Positions 9,166-21,400 of a DNA stretch of 64,000 nucleotides are shown here, piece after piece. Within the stretch, counting starts at the first letter, position 1; the number at the start of each line of letters is the position of its first letter. The position numbers and the translations under genes were made by a program. The stretch covers positions 1-64,000 of the forward strand of contig NZ_BAVR01000007.1 in NCBI RefSeq assembly GCF_000521465.1, given 5' to 3'. The notes beneath the pieces are model-generated. The model was not told the origin of the DNA, did no database searches, and saw nothing but the letters and a program-made list of their open reading frames with translations. This DNA is from Acetivibrio straminisolvens JCM 21531 (GTDB lineage Bacteria > Bacillota > Clostridia > Acetivibrionales > Acetivibrionaceae).

Positions 9166-9427
9166 ATTTAGCGGCAGCATTTAATGCCTTAGCAAGCTTT
9201 GATTTTCTTCTCGCAGCGGTGTTTTTATGAATGATGTTCTTTGCTGCTGCTTTATCTATAGTCTTTATTGCAACTCTAAGAGCTTCTGCAGCGTTGGAAT
9301 CATTGCTTGCAATAGCTTGTTTGCATTTCTTTATATTAGTTCTAAGTACTGATTTTCTAATACTGTTTTTAAGAGTCTTAGTCTTTGCAACACGTACTCT
9401 TTTAATAGCAGACTTAATATTTGGCAA
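9164..9427 (-). CDS. rpsT: 30S ribosomal protein S20
   Basis: The 87-aa product is very basic and Ala/Lys-rich with the typical S20 start (LPNIKSAIKRV) and the C-terminal KNTAARRKSKLAK signature. It binds 16S rRNA early in small-subunit assembly. The start is TTG at 9427: GGAGGTG lies just upstream and S20 proteins begin with PNIKSA after the initiator. A longer frame reaching 9484 would add residues unlike any S20. holA and rpsT converge on shared terminator hairpins, a neighbour pair often seen in Firmicutes. Confidence 0.95.
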   Translation of the reverse strand: MPNIKSAIKRVRVAKTKTLKNSIRKSVLRTNIKKCKQAIASNDSNAAEALRVAIKTIDKAAAKNIIHKNTAARRKSKLAKALNAAAK

Positions 9428-9661
9428 CCTCTTCACCTCCTGCGAGTTATTCGACAAAGAGTATTTTAACACGTTATAAATCAAAATGCAAGGCCAAAAT
9501 CACATTTTTTGCATAAATATAGACAGAGTGGACAAAAAGTACATTAATGCGCTGAAAATTAAAATACAGGTATTTATTATTTGCTATTGAGGAAAAATAA
9601 AGCTTATGTGAGACATTCGAAAATATTTTACTTGGCAAAATAGGTAAGGGAGGATTATAGG

Positions 9662-10650
9662 GTGAGAAAGAGTATAAGAACGGATCTTGTCTTGGAAGCT
9701 CATGAACTGTTAAAGGAAAACGAGTTTAGAGAAGAAAGAAGGGACCGCCTGGGGTTGATATCGAAAATGACGGTACGGAAGATATAAAGATAACCAGAGT
9801 GAAGGTAACATCTCCTACCGGCGAGGCGGCTATCGGAAAGCCGATGGGGAATTATATCACCCTTGAGGTGCCCAGATTGAAAGAAAATGACCAGGAATTG
9901 TACGAGGAGACCTGCAAGGCTCTTGCCAAGGAATTGACACGTATATTGAATCTTAGAGACGACTCAACAATTCTGGTTATAGGGTTGGGTAACTGGAATG
10001 TTACACCGGATGCATTAGGCCCGAAAGCTGTTTCGGGACTTATGGTTACAAGGCATTTGCTTGAATATGTTCCCGAACAGGTTGACAAAGGCGTAAGACC
10101 GGTGTGTGCAGTATCGCCCGGTGTATTAGGTATTACCGGTATTGAGACGGGTGAGATTGTAAGAGGTATTGTGGACAGGGTTAGGCCCGATATAGTAATT
10201 GCAATAGATGCTTTGGCTTCCAGAAAAATGGAGAGAGTGAATACCACTATTCAGATTGCAGATACCGGAATTGCTCCGGGGTCTGGAGTAGGCAATAAAA
10301 GAATGGAGCTTTCCAGAGAAACTTTGGGAGTGCCGGTTATTGCAATTGGTGTTCCGACAGTAGTGGATGCAGCAACCATGGCAAATGACACGATTGACCT
10401 GGTTATTGATAACCTTATAAAAGAAGCAAAAGATGATGCGCATTTTTACAACCTGCTTAAAAATATTGACAAAAATGAGAAATACCAGTTGATACAAGAG
10501 GTGTTGCAGCCTTATGTCGGAAATCTGGTGGTGACTCCAAAAGAGATTGACGATGTTGTGGACAGAATTGCAAAGGTAATTGCAAACGGGCTCAATATTG
10601 CGCTTCATCAGGGAATTACATTAAACGATGTAAACAGATATGTCCAGTAA
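9662..10650 (+). CDS. gpr: Germination protease, degrades small acid-soluble spore proteins (frame broken once)
   Basis: GPR is made in the forespore as an inactive precursor and cuts SASPs during germination. Start is GTG at 9662 behind GGGAGG; the N-terminus reads RTDLVLEAHELL, a strong family signature. The frame breaks at 9751-9754, where GGGG should be GGGGG; after repair the product is about 329 aa. The two Asp-containing motifs of this unusual aspartic-type protease are present (NWNVTPDALGP near residue 110 and AIDALASR near 183). It would be expected to depend on sigma-G or sigma-F, but I could not fix a convincing site. It is followed by a nested hairpin and a terminator. Confidence 0.92.
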
Positions 10651-10711
10651 AAATTAGACTGTTTCCAATAAAATTTACATTGTAATAAAACTGTTTTTAT
10701 ACGATAATATA

Positions 10712-10754
10712 GACAACATAATTTATGAGTTGCATATTACAACTCTGCGTTGTC
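10712..10754 (+). other. Nested hairpin after gpr
   Basis: An outer GACAAC/GTTGTC stem encloses GAGTTG/CAACTC. There is no T-run, and a separate terminator follows nine bases on. Confidence 0.4.
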
Positions 10755-10762
10755 TTAAGTAT

Positions 10763-10782
10763 AAAAGCAGTTTTTGCTTTTT
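10763..10782 (+). terminator. Terminator of gpr
   Basis: AAAGCA pairs with TGCTTT and is followed by T residues. Confidence 0.55.
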
Positions 10783-10870
10783 CAGGATAAATTATCAAGC
10801 TTATTGATTTGACTTACATATATTTTGATAGTATGATTTTCAATATCAAAGGTTATAAGTGGGGAAGATT

Positions 10871-11721
10871 ATGAACACAATGGGTTTTCTTATAAAGGTG
10901 CGAAAGTTGTATTTGCGTATTCCGCCAAAAATGAGGATAATCGTTTTGGTATTGGGGATTGCAATTCTGGCGGCAGCCGGAATTGGTATAAAGAACCAAG
11001 TTATGTCCCGGGGATCCGAAGGCGGTAACGATTATTTAACAGGCGATGGCAATAAAGTGATTGACAATAACGACAATGCAGATGGGACACGCAATACAGA
11101 TGAAGCTATACCTAAAGAGGTAATAGTGGTAATAGACCGGGTCATGGGGGAGAAGATCTGGGAGCCTATAATGGAACTCTTTATGAAAAGGATATAAATC
11201 TGGATATATCATTAAAGCTGGGAAAACTTTTAGAGGAGTTGGGGGTCAATGTAGTATATACCAGGAAAACCGATGTTTTTGTTGACCTTGATCCAAGAGT
11301 TGACCTTGCAAACAAGCTTGATGCCACGCTTTTTATTAGTGTACACAGCAACTCCATGCCCGATAATTCCGACTACCGGGGCACGGAGACTCTTTACTGT
11401 CCTCCTGCGAATCCTAAATATAGTAAAATGGATGGCAAAAAACTTGCCGTAATTGTTCAGAAAGAATTGGTAAAGACCCTTGGTACTGTGGATAACGGTA
11501 TAATTGAAAGGCCCAATCTGGCAGTATTAAGAAAAACTGTGATGCCGGCAGTAATAGCCGAAATTGCCTATATTTCCAATCCGTCGGACAGGGCGAAGCT
11601 GTCTGATGATTCGTTTAGGAAGAAGGCTGCCCAGGCTCTGGCCAATGCGGTTATGAAGGCACTTGACGAGATGGGGGCCGTTGTAGATGAAAACGGAACT
11701 TATACAATAATAGTAGATTAA
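10871..11721 (+). CDS. cwlD: N-acetylmuramoyl-L-alanine amidase, CwlD-like (frame broken once)
   Basis: This zinc amidase cleaves the MurNAc-peptide bond. CwlD-type enzymes act during sporulation to make muramic delta-lactam in the spore cortex, which fits the position directly after gpr. The ATG at 10871 is chosen behind GGGGAAG. The product has a membrane anchor near residues 20-40, an Asn/Asp-rich linker, then an Amidase_3 domain. The frame breaks at 11137, where GACCGGG should be GACCCGGG; repair restores the zinc-binding IDPGHGGED motif, giving about 283 aa. The second His (SVHSNS), the Glu of EIAYISN and the PNLAVLR segment are also present. The gene symbol rests on context and size; another Amidase_3 family member is possible. 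Confidence 0.8.
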
Positions 11722-11787
11722 TGATTATAATTGGTTAGCTTTTTAAAAAAGAGTTATTAATAGAATTTCATAAATGAATCCAATTAG

Positions 11788-11846
11788 TAAAAGCTCGGGA
11801 CATCGAGTCCCTTCGCTTTTGCCTCTTTCATTTCATTCCAAGAGGC
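11788..11846 (-). repeat. Interspersed ~60-nt repeat, copy 2
   Basis: On the minus strand this copy has both hairpins intact: GCCTCTT/AAGAGGC, and GGGAC/GTCCC around TCGAT inside the AAAGC/GCTTT stem. On the minus strand it follows a terminator-like hairpin and T-run by a few bases. The 3' end diverges after GCTTTTA. Confidence 0.85.
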
Positions 11847-11852
11847 CAAATC

Positions 11853-11885
11853 AAAAAAAGAAAGGGAAATCTCTTTCCTTTTTTA
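11853..11885. terminator. Bidirectional terminator-like hairpin
   Basis: An A-run and GAAAG pair with CTTTC and a T-run. It could end cwlD transcripts on the plus strand, and it stands immediately upstream of repeat copy 2 on the minus strand. Confidence 0.5.
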
Positions 11886-12004
11886 TTTTCTATAGGTATA
11901 ATTTTAGGTGTAAGCTTGGCAAATAAATCATTACATTATTAATATGATAATACGGTTTATTTTGCATTTATTTAAAAACATATAAAATTTTATATGAGGT
12001 GAAT

Positions 12005-12700
12005 ATGAAAACTATATGGAAATATCTGATGATTCTTATTGCTGTTGTTTTGCTGTGGAATCAGATTGTACTAAAACCGTTTAGGATTCTATCCGCGTTC
12101 TTTCACAAGGTAGGACATGCTATTGCGGCGTTTCTTTTCGGTTATGGCTCGAACGCTTTCAAAGTCGTATTTGGGTCAATGGGGGATACAATGGTTAGTG
12201 CACAAGGATGGTTTCCGTCTTTTGTGATATCCAATGGCGGTTATTTGGGTAGTATGTTGTTTTTTGTGTTGATTATGTTTTTGAAAAGGACGAGTGCAAA
12301 AAAATATCTCCTGGGGAGTCTGGCAATTATATATCTTTTTATTTCCGTAAGTGTTCCGGCTTTACGGGGGACTGTTTTATATGCTGCGATATTCACAGCA
12401 ATTGCGATTCTTCTTTATATGATTCAGAGAGATGTGATAGAAGAAATTGTAATTGATGTAGTAGCAATGTCTTCCATTGCATATATTATTTATGAGACGT
12501 TGGTCGATACTGTATTGTTTAAGATTAATCAGCATTTTTCGATTGTAAAGGGATGGAACGCAGGTATTCCTTTGGATATAGCAAGATTGAGAAGTATTAC
12601 AAGATTGCCGGAATTGCTGTGGGCAATAGTCTGGATTGCGATTTCGGTTTTGGTGCTAAATGCGGTGGTTTTGAAAATGACTAAAGCCAGAAGAAGGTAA
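12005..12700 (+). CDS. Multi-pass membrane protein resembling M50-type proteases, catalytic Glu missing
   Basis: The product is about 231 aa with five or more hydrophobic segments. The ATG at 12005 follows GAGGTG. An early segment reads HKVGHAIAAFLFG (near residues 34-46), which has the spacing of the HExGH zinc motif in intramembrane metalloproteases such as the M50B family, but Lys replaces the catalytic Glu. A later NGGYLGSMLFF segment also resembles the second conserved stretch of that family. If the relation is real, this is a pseudoenzyme that may bind a substrate without cutting it. The rest of the protein is hydrophobic with no other motif. It is preceded by repeat copy 2 and followed by ligA, 119 bases on. 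Family placement is inference. Confidence 0.6.
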   Translation: MKTIWKYLMILIAVVLLWNQIVLKPFRILSAFFHKVGHAIAAFLFGYGSNAFKVVFGSMGDTMVSAQGWFPSFVISNGGYLGSMLFFVLIMFLKRTSAKKYLLGSLAIIYLFISVSVPALRGTVLYAAIFTAIAILLYMIQRDVIEEIVIDVVAMSSIAYIIYETLVDTVLFKINQHFSIVKGWNAGIPLDIARLRSITRLPELLWAIVWIAISVLVLNAVVLKMTKARRR

Positions 12701-12819
12701 TGTTGATTTAAGCATAAGAACGATTGCATGGAATCAGACGGTATTAAATTATATAGTATTGATTGCTACAAGGGATAAGATATGAGAATATACGGTTGTT
12801 TAATGGAGGGAAAAAACAA

Positions 12820-14808
<1,989 letters not shown>

Positions 14809-14901
14809 GATATACATTTATGTGCGTTAATATATAGAGAGATTTCAAAGTGTATATAATTTTTTTAATATATAAAATCAATTATTATTAGGGGGGTACA
14901 T

Positions 14902-15042
14902 ATGTTGAAAACTGGTATTAGGTGCAACCTAGAGGGAAAGAAAATCGAAAAACACATTAAACACGATGATGAAAAAACTTTTAATGGTAATTGCGGTGAA
15001 GTGCGGTACATGAGTGCTATTTGGGTCGCACTAGGCTTTTAA
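14902..15042 (+). CDS. Possible small protein, 46 aa, or structured leader
   Basis: A short frame starts at ATG five bases after a strong GGGGGG ribosome-binding site and encodes a basic 46-residue peptide with two Cys (RCNLEG, GNCGEV). I do not recognise it. It ends 25 bases before the next gene. GGTGC near 14931 and GCAC near 15028 could also pair over a distance, so the stretch might be an RNA leader instead of a gene. Confidence 0.35.
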   Translation: MLKTGIRCNLEGKKIEKHIKHDDEKTFNGNCGEVRYMSAIWVALGF

Positions 15043-15067
15043 GGTCAGGAAATAGGGTGTTTTGGAT

Positions 15068-15625
15068 ATGGAAGACAGATTTTTGGTTTATCTGTTCTAT
15101 TGTTTTGCAATAGTACTTATACTAATGCTCGTATTTATCCTGATGGCCATTAAAAGGAAAAATAAGCGTAAAAAAGCAATTAATACGAAGAGTATTGATT
15201 ACGGCAATGTTTGTGTGTTTTTCGATGAGGACAACAATGTGACTGTAATTCCTTACGCAAGAGACAAACATGGCATCGGAATAGCTGTGGAAGGTCCTAT
15301 GTTTTTAAAGGCACCATACAAGCCTTTGGAACTTGGTGGGCTGGTAAGGTCTTCTATGGCTACGTGTAACGGCAAGATAATTCATTCCGACAATCAGCTT
15401 ATGAACAAGCTTAAATGCAAGTCATGGAATGAATTTTCAGAAGGGAAAAGAAACATCTCCATTTACTACAAAGAAGAGCTTGGCCTCGTACTTAATACAA
15501 CCAAGAAAGGTTCTGACGGTTCATACAGTTTTAATTTTAGAGGCTATGAAAAGGTTCTTAAGAATGATGTCAGCGACGAAGAATTGGGGATTGTGATAAT
15601 GAATCTGCTTGAAAGGTGCAGATGA
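15068..15625 (+). CDS. Hypothetical membrane-anchored protein, 185 aa
   Basis: Intact frame. The ATG at 15068 is chosen behind AGGAAATAGGG; an in-frame TTG two codons earlier is also possible. A single hydrophobic segment (about residues 7-30) is followed by a very basic stop-transfer stretch (KRKNKRKK), so the rest, about 150 residues, should lie in the cytoplasm. The soluble part has no motif I recognise; it is mixed alpha/beta with conserved-looking aromatic patches (SYSFNFRGYEK). A good terminator follows, then repeat copy 3. Confidence 0.65.
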   Translation: MEDRFLVYLFYCFAIVLILMLVFILMAIKRKNKRKKAINTKSIDYGNVCVFFDEDNNVTVIPYARDKHGIGIAVEGPMFLKAPYKPLELGGLVRSSMATCNGKIIHSDNQLMNKLKCKSWNEFSEGKRNISIYYKEELGLVLNTTKKGSDGSYSFNFRGYEKVLKNDVSDEELGIVIMNLLERCR

Positions 15626-15633
15626 AGAAATTG

Positions 15634-15657
15634 GCGGTCTTTTTAAGGCCGCTTTTT
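15634..15657 (+). terminator. Terminator of the 185-aa gene
   Basis: GCGGTCTT pairs with AAGGCCGC around TTT and is followed by five T residues. Confidence 0.8.
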
Positions 15658-15661
15658 GTTT

Positions 15662-15723
15662 GCCTCTTGGAATGAAATGAAAGAGGCAAAAGCGAAGGGA
15701 CTTGATGTCCCGAGCATTTATTG
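15662..15723 (+). repeat. Interspersed ~60-nt repeat, copy 3
   Basis: Both hairpins are intact, with loop TTGAT and one change in the outer stem (GCATT instead of GCTTT). It starts a few bases after the T-run of the preceding terminator. Translated, it would read ASWNEMKEAKAKGLDVPS, as copies 1 and 2 do, but no ribosome-binding site precedes it. Confidence 0.85.
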
Positions 15724-15794
15724 CTTTTATGATTTAAAACTCCGTGTTATTGGAAATAATAGAAATAGCGTTTGGAACTATAGGGTATTGATAA

Positions 15795-15823
15795 TTGACG
15801 CATTATTGACCATTTTATATAAT
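15795..15823 (+). promoter_or_regulatory. Sigma-A promoter of gatCAB
   Basis: TTGACG and TATAAT are separated by exactly 17 bases, about 110 bases before gatC. The 310-base gap between 15625 and 15936 otherwise holds only the terminator and repeat copy 3. Confidence 0.75.
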
Positions 15824-15935
15824 AATCAATGGTGTTGTTGTTTATTTCTGAAGCTTGCACAATGCGGTATATGAAAAATTTCATGCTGCAAGGCGGCTAT
15901 TTTGGTTATTGTTCACTATTAGGAAGGGAATTTAC

Positions 15936-16223
15936 ATGAAAGTTACCAAAGAAACGATAGAATATGTTGCAAACCTTGCAAGGCTGAAACTCACTGAAGA
16001 AGAAAAGGAAAAGTTTATTAGAGACATGGAAAATATTATTTCCTATGTAGACAAATTAAATGAACTGGATACATCCGAAATTGCTCCAACAGATCATGTC
16101 ATACCGATAAATAATGTTTTCAGAGACGATGAAGTCTTAGATTCATACCCAAAAGACAAAATGCTGATGAATGCTCCGTCAAAAGAGAACGGATGTTTTA
16201 AGGTGCCCAAGGTGGTTGAATAG
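15936..16223 (+). CDS. gatC: Asp-tRNA(Asn)/Glu-tRNA(Gln) amidotransferase subunit C
   Basis: GatC stabilises the GatA-GatB contact in the enzyme that converts misacylated Glu-tRNA(Gln) (and Asp-tRNA(Asn)) to the correct amide form. The 95-aa product is the usual size. It starts [18 protein letters not shown], the standard family signature, and includes [18 protein letters not shown] and the C-terminal FKVPKVVE. The ATG follows AGGAAGGG. It is first in the gatC-gatA-gatB operon. Confidence 0.96.
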   Translation: MKVTKETIEYVANLARLKLTEEEKEKFIRDMENIISYVDKLNELDTSEIAPTDHVIPINNVFRDDEVLDSYPKDKMLMNAPSKENGCFKVPKVVE

Positions 16224-16266
16224 ATGTGTTTTTGAGCACGCAGACAAAAGATGGGGAGGGCATATA

Positions 16267-17727
16267 GTGGAACTTTACCAGCTTACGGTTCACGAGATGA
16301 GTGATCTCATAAGAAGTAAAAAGGTCAGTGCTGTAGAGCTTACGCAGTCAGTACTTGATAGAATAAATGCGGTTGAGACAAAAGTTCAAAGTTACATAAC
16401 AGTTCTTGGGGATGAGGCGCTAAAAAGGGCTAAAGAAGTGCAAGAGAGGATTGATAAAGGTGAAGTAAAATCACTTCTTGCAGGTATTCCCATGGCATTA
16501 AAGGACAATATTTGTACCGAGAATGTAAAAACAACTTGTGCCTCGAAAATGCTGGATAATTTTATACCGCCCTATGATGCAACGGTTTCGAAAAAGCTTT
16601 ATAATGAGGATACGGTGCTTTTAGGCAAACTCAATATGGATGAATTTGCTATGGGGGCATCTACTGAAAATTCATACTTTAAGATTACTCGAAATCCATG
16701 GGATGTTGAAAGGGTTGCCGGTGGCTCAAGCGGCGGTTCGGCTGCGGCTGTTGCTGCCGGTATGGCGGGTTTTGCCCTGGGCTCCGATACAGGTGGGTCC
16801 ATAAGACAGCCTGCTTCCTTTTGCGGCATTGTGGGAATGAAGCCAACTTACGGTGCGGTTTCACGTTTTGGTTTGGTGGCTTTTGCATCTTCCATGGATC
16901 AGATTGGACCGCTGACAAAGGATGTGACAGATTGCGCCATTGTACTAAATGCTATAACCGGTCATGATCCGATGGATTCTACTTCTGCCAATGTAAAATA
17001 TCCCGATTATTCAAAGGCATTAATTAATGATGTAAAAGGGATAAGAATCGGCATACCTAAAGAATATATCGGAGACAGGACAAATCCCGAGGTAAAAAAA
17101 GCTGTTTTGGATGCGGCAGAGACTTTAAAAGAGCTAGGGGCGTTGTTGGAAGAGGTTTCTCTTCCATTGACTTGGTATGCTGTTCCTGTTTATTGTATTA
17201 TCTCATCTGCCGAAGCCAGCTCCAATCTTGCAAGATATGACGGGATAAAGTATGGATACAGAGCCGAAAAGTATACAGATTTATTGGATTTGTATATTAA
17301 ATCAAGAAGTGAAGGTTTTGGGGTCGAAGTAAAGAGAAGGATTTTGCTTGGAACATATGCACTGAGCTCAGGTTATTATGACGAATATTACAAAAAAGCG
17401 CTTCAGGTAAGGACGTTGATTAAGAACTCCTTTGATGAGGTGTTTAAAAAGTGCGATGTTCTGCTTGGTCCTACAGTCCCTGCCACTGCTTATAAAATTG
17501 GGGAGAAAAAAGAAAAACCTCTTGAAATGTATCTTGGGGATATATATACGGTGTCGGTAAATATAGCAGGCCTTCCGGCACTTACAGTACCCTGCGGGTT
17601 TGACGCTAATCACCTTCCCATAGGGATGCAGCTGATAGGAAAGCCCTTTGACGAAAGTACTTTGCTGCGCGTAGGATACACTTTTGAGCAAAATACTGAG
17701 TTTCATAAAAACAGGGCAAGGATTTGA
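16267..17727 (+). CDS. gatA: Glutamyl-tRNA(Gln) amidotransferase subunit A
   Basis: GatA is the amidase subunit that releases ammonia from glutamine and passes it to GatB. The intact frame is 486 aa, starting at GTG behind GGGGAGGG. The amidase-signature Ser-Ser-Lys triad is visible: Lys in MALKDNICT (near residue 79), Ser in [14 protein letters not shown] (near 155) and Ser in [16 protein letters not shown] (near 178). The C-terminal segment [14 protein letters not shown] is also typical. It lies 43 bases after gatC and 13 bases before gatB. Confidence 0.97.
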   Translation: MELYQLTVHEMSDLIRSKKVSAVELTQSVLDRINAVETKVQSYITVLGDEALKRAKEVQERIDKGEVKSLLAGIPMALKDNICTENVKTTCASKMLDNFIPPYDATVSKKLYNEDTVLLGKLNMDEFAMGASTENSYFKITRNPWDVERVAGGSSGGSAAAVAAGMAGFALGSDTGGSIRQPASFCGIVGMKPTYGAVSRFGLVAFASSMDQIGPLTKDVTDCAIVLNAITGHDPMDSTSANVKYPDYSKALINDVKGIRIGIPKEYIGDRTNPEVKKAVLDAAETLKELGALLEEVSLPLTWYAVPVYCIISSAEASSNLARYDGIKYGYRAEKYTDLLDLYIKSRSEGFGVEVKRRILLGTYALSSGYYDEYYKKALQVRTLIKNSFDEVFKKCDVLLGPTVPATAYKIGEKKEKPLEMYLGDIYTVSVNIAGLPALTVPCGFDANHLPIGMQLIGKPFDESTLLRVGYTFEQNTEFHKNRARI

Positions 17728-17740
17728 GGTGGAAATTGGT

Positions 17741-19180
17741 ATGGAATATGAGATAATTATTGGATTGGAGGTTCATGTTGAGCTTTCAACGAAATCTAAA
17801 ATATATTGCTCGTGCACTACAGATTTCGGTGGAGAAGCAAATACTCATATTTGCCCTATCTGCACCGGTATGCCGGGAGTACTTCCTGTTCTTAATAAAA
17901 AGGTGGTAGAATATGCTGTAAAGGCAGGTCTTGCCGCAAACTGCAGTATTGCAGAATACAGCAAGCAGGACAGGAAAAACTATTTTTATCCCGACCTTCC
18001 TAAAGCATATCAGATTTCACAGTATGACCTTCCCCTTTGTCAAAACGGATATATTGACATCGAGGTGGAAGGAGGGGCAAAGAGAATTGGAATCACAAGG
18101 ATACATATTGAGGAAGATGCCGGAAAGCTTATGCATGATGAGAATGAAACGGACACGCTGATTGATTATAACAGGTGTGGTGTGCCGCTTATTGAAATTG
18201 TTACCGAGCCTGACATGCGTTCGGCACAAGAAGCCAGGGCTTTTGTGGAAAGCCTTAGGAATATACTTCAATACATAGATATTTCTGACTGCAAGATGCA
18301 GGAAGGTTCGCTAAGAGTTGACGTAAATCTTTCGGTAAGGCCTAAGGGACAAAAGGAGTTTGGTACCAGGACGGAGATGAAAAACTTAAATTCCCTAAGG
18401 TCAATAGTAAGAGCAATTGAAAGTGAAGCCAAAAGACAGATTGAGGTTATTGAAAGTGGAGGAATCATCGTTCAGGAAACCAGACGATGGGATGACCAGA
18501 AGGGTATAAGTTATTCCATGAGAACCAAAGAGGAGGCCCATGACTATCGGTATTTTCCGGAACCGGACCTTATGCCGGTAGTTGTGGATGAAAAATGGAA
18601 GGAAGAGATAAAAAGGAGCCTTCCTGAGCTTCCCGATGCCAGAAGAAAAAGGTATATAAGTGGATATGGACTTCCCGAGTATGATGCCTCGATTCTTACA
18701 GGCTCAAAGGCCCTTGCCGATTTCTTTGAAAATGCGGCGGTAAAAAGCAATAATCCCAAGGCCGTGAGCAATTTTATTCTGGGAGATGTTTCGAGAATCC
18801 TTAATGATAAAGGGATGGAAGCAGAAGACATACCTTTTCCGGCAGAATACTTGGCAAGGCTGGTTAAGCTGGTTGATATGGGGACAATAAGCACAACGAT
18901 TGCAAAAAAGGTACTAGAGATAATGTTTGAGCAAGAAAAAGACCCTGAGGCCATAGTGAAGGAAGAAGGGCTTGAAGTTGTAAGCGATGAAAAAGCCCTT
19001 ATTGAAGTTGTGAAAAAAGTAATTTCAAATAACGAAAAATCGGTTGAAGATTACAGAAAAGGCAAGGATAAAGCTTTTGGATTCCTTGTGGGGCAGGCTA
19101 TGAAGGAGACAAAGGGAAAAGCAAATCCAAAGTTATTAAACAAGCTTTTAAAAGAGGAACTTGAAAAGAAAAATTTATAA
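17741..19180 (+). CDS. gatB: Glutamyl-tRNA(Gln) amidotransferase subunit B
   Basis: GatB binds the misacylated tRNA, phosphorylates its carboxylate with ATP, and receives ammonia from GatA. The intact frame is 479 aa. The N-terminal cradle domain has [14 protein letters not shown] and zinc-site cysteines (CSCTTDF and CPICTG), then [20 protein letters not shown] and the [14 protein letters not shown] segments. The C-terminal tail domain ([16 protein letters not shown]) is present. The ATG at 17741 follows AGGTGG. It is the last gene of the operon and needs gatC and gatA for activity. Confidence 0.97.
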   Translation: MEYEIIIGLEVHVELSTKSKIYCSCTTDFGGEANTHICPICTGMPGVLPVLNKKVVEYAVKAGLAANCSIAEYSKQDRKNYFYPDLPKAYQISQYDLPLCQNGYIDIEVEGGAKRIGITRIHIEEDAGKLMHDENETDTLIDYNRCGVPLIEIVTEPDMRSAQEARAFVESLRNILQYIDISDCKMQEGSLRVDVNLSVRPKGQKEFGTRTEMKNLNSLRSIVRAIESEAKRQIEVIESGGIIVQETRRWDDQKGISYSMRTKEEAHDYRYFPEPDLMPVVVDEKWKEEIKRSLPELPDARRKRYISGYGLPEYDASILTGSKALADFFENAAVKSNNPKAVSNFILGDVSRILNDKGMEAEDIPFPAEYLARLVKLVDMGTISTTIAKKVLEIMFEQEKDPEAIVKEEGLEVVSDEKALIEVVKKVISNNEKSVEDYRKGKDKAFGFLVGQAMKETKGKANPKLLNKLLKEELEKKNL

Positions 19181-19232
19181 GTATGATGTATGCCATAAGT
19201 ATTTTTAGTTTTTTTACGCGGGAGGTTTGATT

Positions 19233-20057
19233 ATGAATAAGAATGCATTAACAAGATATATAGTTTGTACAGTGTTAATCTTTTTTGCTTTTTTACTTCA
19301 CAAAACAGCGGGATATATACTTTTGTTTGCATTTCTCATTTTTACTTTATATATTGAGAGAAGTATTTTTTATCAAGTTTTTGCAAGCCGGGCTTATCGA
19401 AAGGGAGATATGGATAAAGCTATTAGCTGGCTTGAAAAGGCATGCAGAATTGCCAAAAGCAAACCGGCAGTAAAAATCTTATATGGATATTTGCTTCTTA
19501 AGAAAGGAAAGTTGGAAGAGGCCGAGAAGGTTTTTGAAGAGCTTTTGAATTCCGGTATTGACAATAACAGTATGTTGCAGGCAAAGTCCAATTATGCATT
19601 GGTACTTTGGAAAAAAGGAAAATTGAAAGATGCTGTAAAAATGCTGGAGGATGTATTTTCAAATTATAAAAACACAACAATATACGGAAGTCTCGGTTAT
19701 CTTTTAATTTTGGACGGAGACGTGAACAAGGCTTTAAATTTCAATAAAGAGGCATATGAATATAATAGCTCGGATGCTGTTATACTTGACAATTTGGGAT
19801 ATACCTATTATAAAATCGGCAATATTAAAAAAGCTGAAGAAATATATCAAAAGCTTATTGGTCTTAATCCCTCCTTTCCTGAAGCATACTATAATTACAG
19901 CTGTGTGTTAAAAGATTTGGGAAGGATGGAGAAGGCGCTGGAAATGGCAACAAAGGCTAAAAGCTATAAATTGTCGTATCTGAGTAATCTAAAAGAGCAA
20001 GAATTGGATGACCATTTAAAGGAACTCAATGATTTGATTTCAATAAAGTCCAAATAA
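19233..20057 (+). CDS. TPR-repeat membrane protein, 274 aa
   Basis: Intact frame starting at ATG behind GGGAGG. Two closely spaced hydrophobic segments (about residues 8-25 and 26-45) anchor the protein. The remainder is a run of about six tetratricopeptide-like helices, clearest at KGDMDKAISWLEKA, KGKLEEAEKVFEELL, KGKLKDAVKMLEDVF, DGDVNKALNFNKEA, IGNIKKAEEIYQKL and LGRMEKALEMATKA. These build a protein-binding scaffold. Its partner is not evident; it lies between gatB and pta with its own ribosome-binding site, and I see no clear terminator after it. Confidence 0.8.
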   Translation: MNKNALTRYIVCTVLIFFAFLLHKTAGYILLFAFLIFTLYIERSIFYQVFASRAYRKGDMDKAISWLEKACRIAKSKPAVKILYGYLLLKKGKLEEAEKVFEELLNSGIDNNSMLQAKSNYALVLWKKGKLKDAVKMLEDVFSNYKNTTIYGSLGYLLILDGDVNKALNFNKEAYEYNSSDAVILDNLGYTYYKIGNIKKAEEIYQKLIGLNPSFPEAYYNYSCVLKDLGRMEKALEMATKAKSYKLSYLSNLKEQELDDHLKELNDLISIKSK

Positions 20058-20149
20058 TTGGAGAGGCTCTAAAAACGATGAAATAGCCTGCATTTAAGAG
20101 TAATGTGCCACTATTTATGATTAGAGGCGAAAAAAAAGATAGGTGGGTC

Positions 20150-20178
20150 TTGTATACAAAAAACATTTTGTATATAAT
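20150..20178 (+). promoter_or_regulatory. Promoter of pta-ackA with overlapping palindrome
   Basis: TTGTAT and TATAAT are separated by 17 bases. TTGTATACAA (from 20150) is a perfect palindrome covering the -35 box, and TATACAAAA/TTTTGTATA forms a longer inverted repeat spanning the spacer. A regulator bound here would block the promoter, so this is a likely operator. A small hairpin (CAGGTA/TACCTG) lies downstream near 20221. Confidence 0.6.
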
Positions 20179-20316
20179 TAGAGTGGCTCGGAACCCAGTA
20201 AAATAGCTGTTTATAGTGAGCAGGTATTATTACCTGGTGATAATATAATCGTTAATTGAATGAAATAAATATAAATTTCATGAAATAGCTTTGGTATTAT
20301 GAAAGGAGAAGAATTT

Positions 20317-21314
<998 letters not shown>

Positions 21315-21400
21315 ATCCTGCACAAACTTTAAGTAAGCTGTTGTGCAGCGTTTAATAGAAATATAAATTTACAAAAAACAGAACAGGAGTGAGTTTTTAA

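Noticed and set aside
9428-9484. Longer start for ribosomal protein S20
   Set aside because: The extra N-terminal residues are unlike any S20, and the ribosome-binding site sits inside that extension, just before the TTG at 9427.
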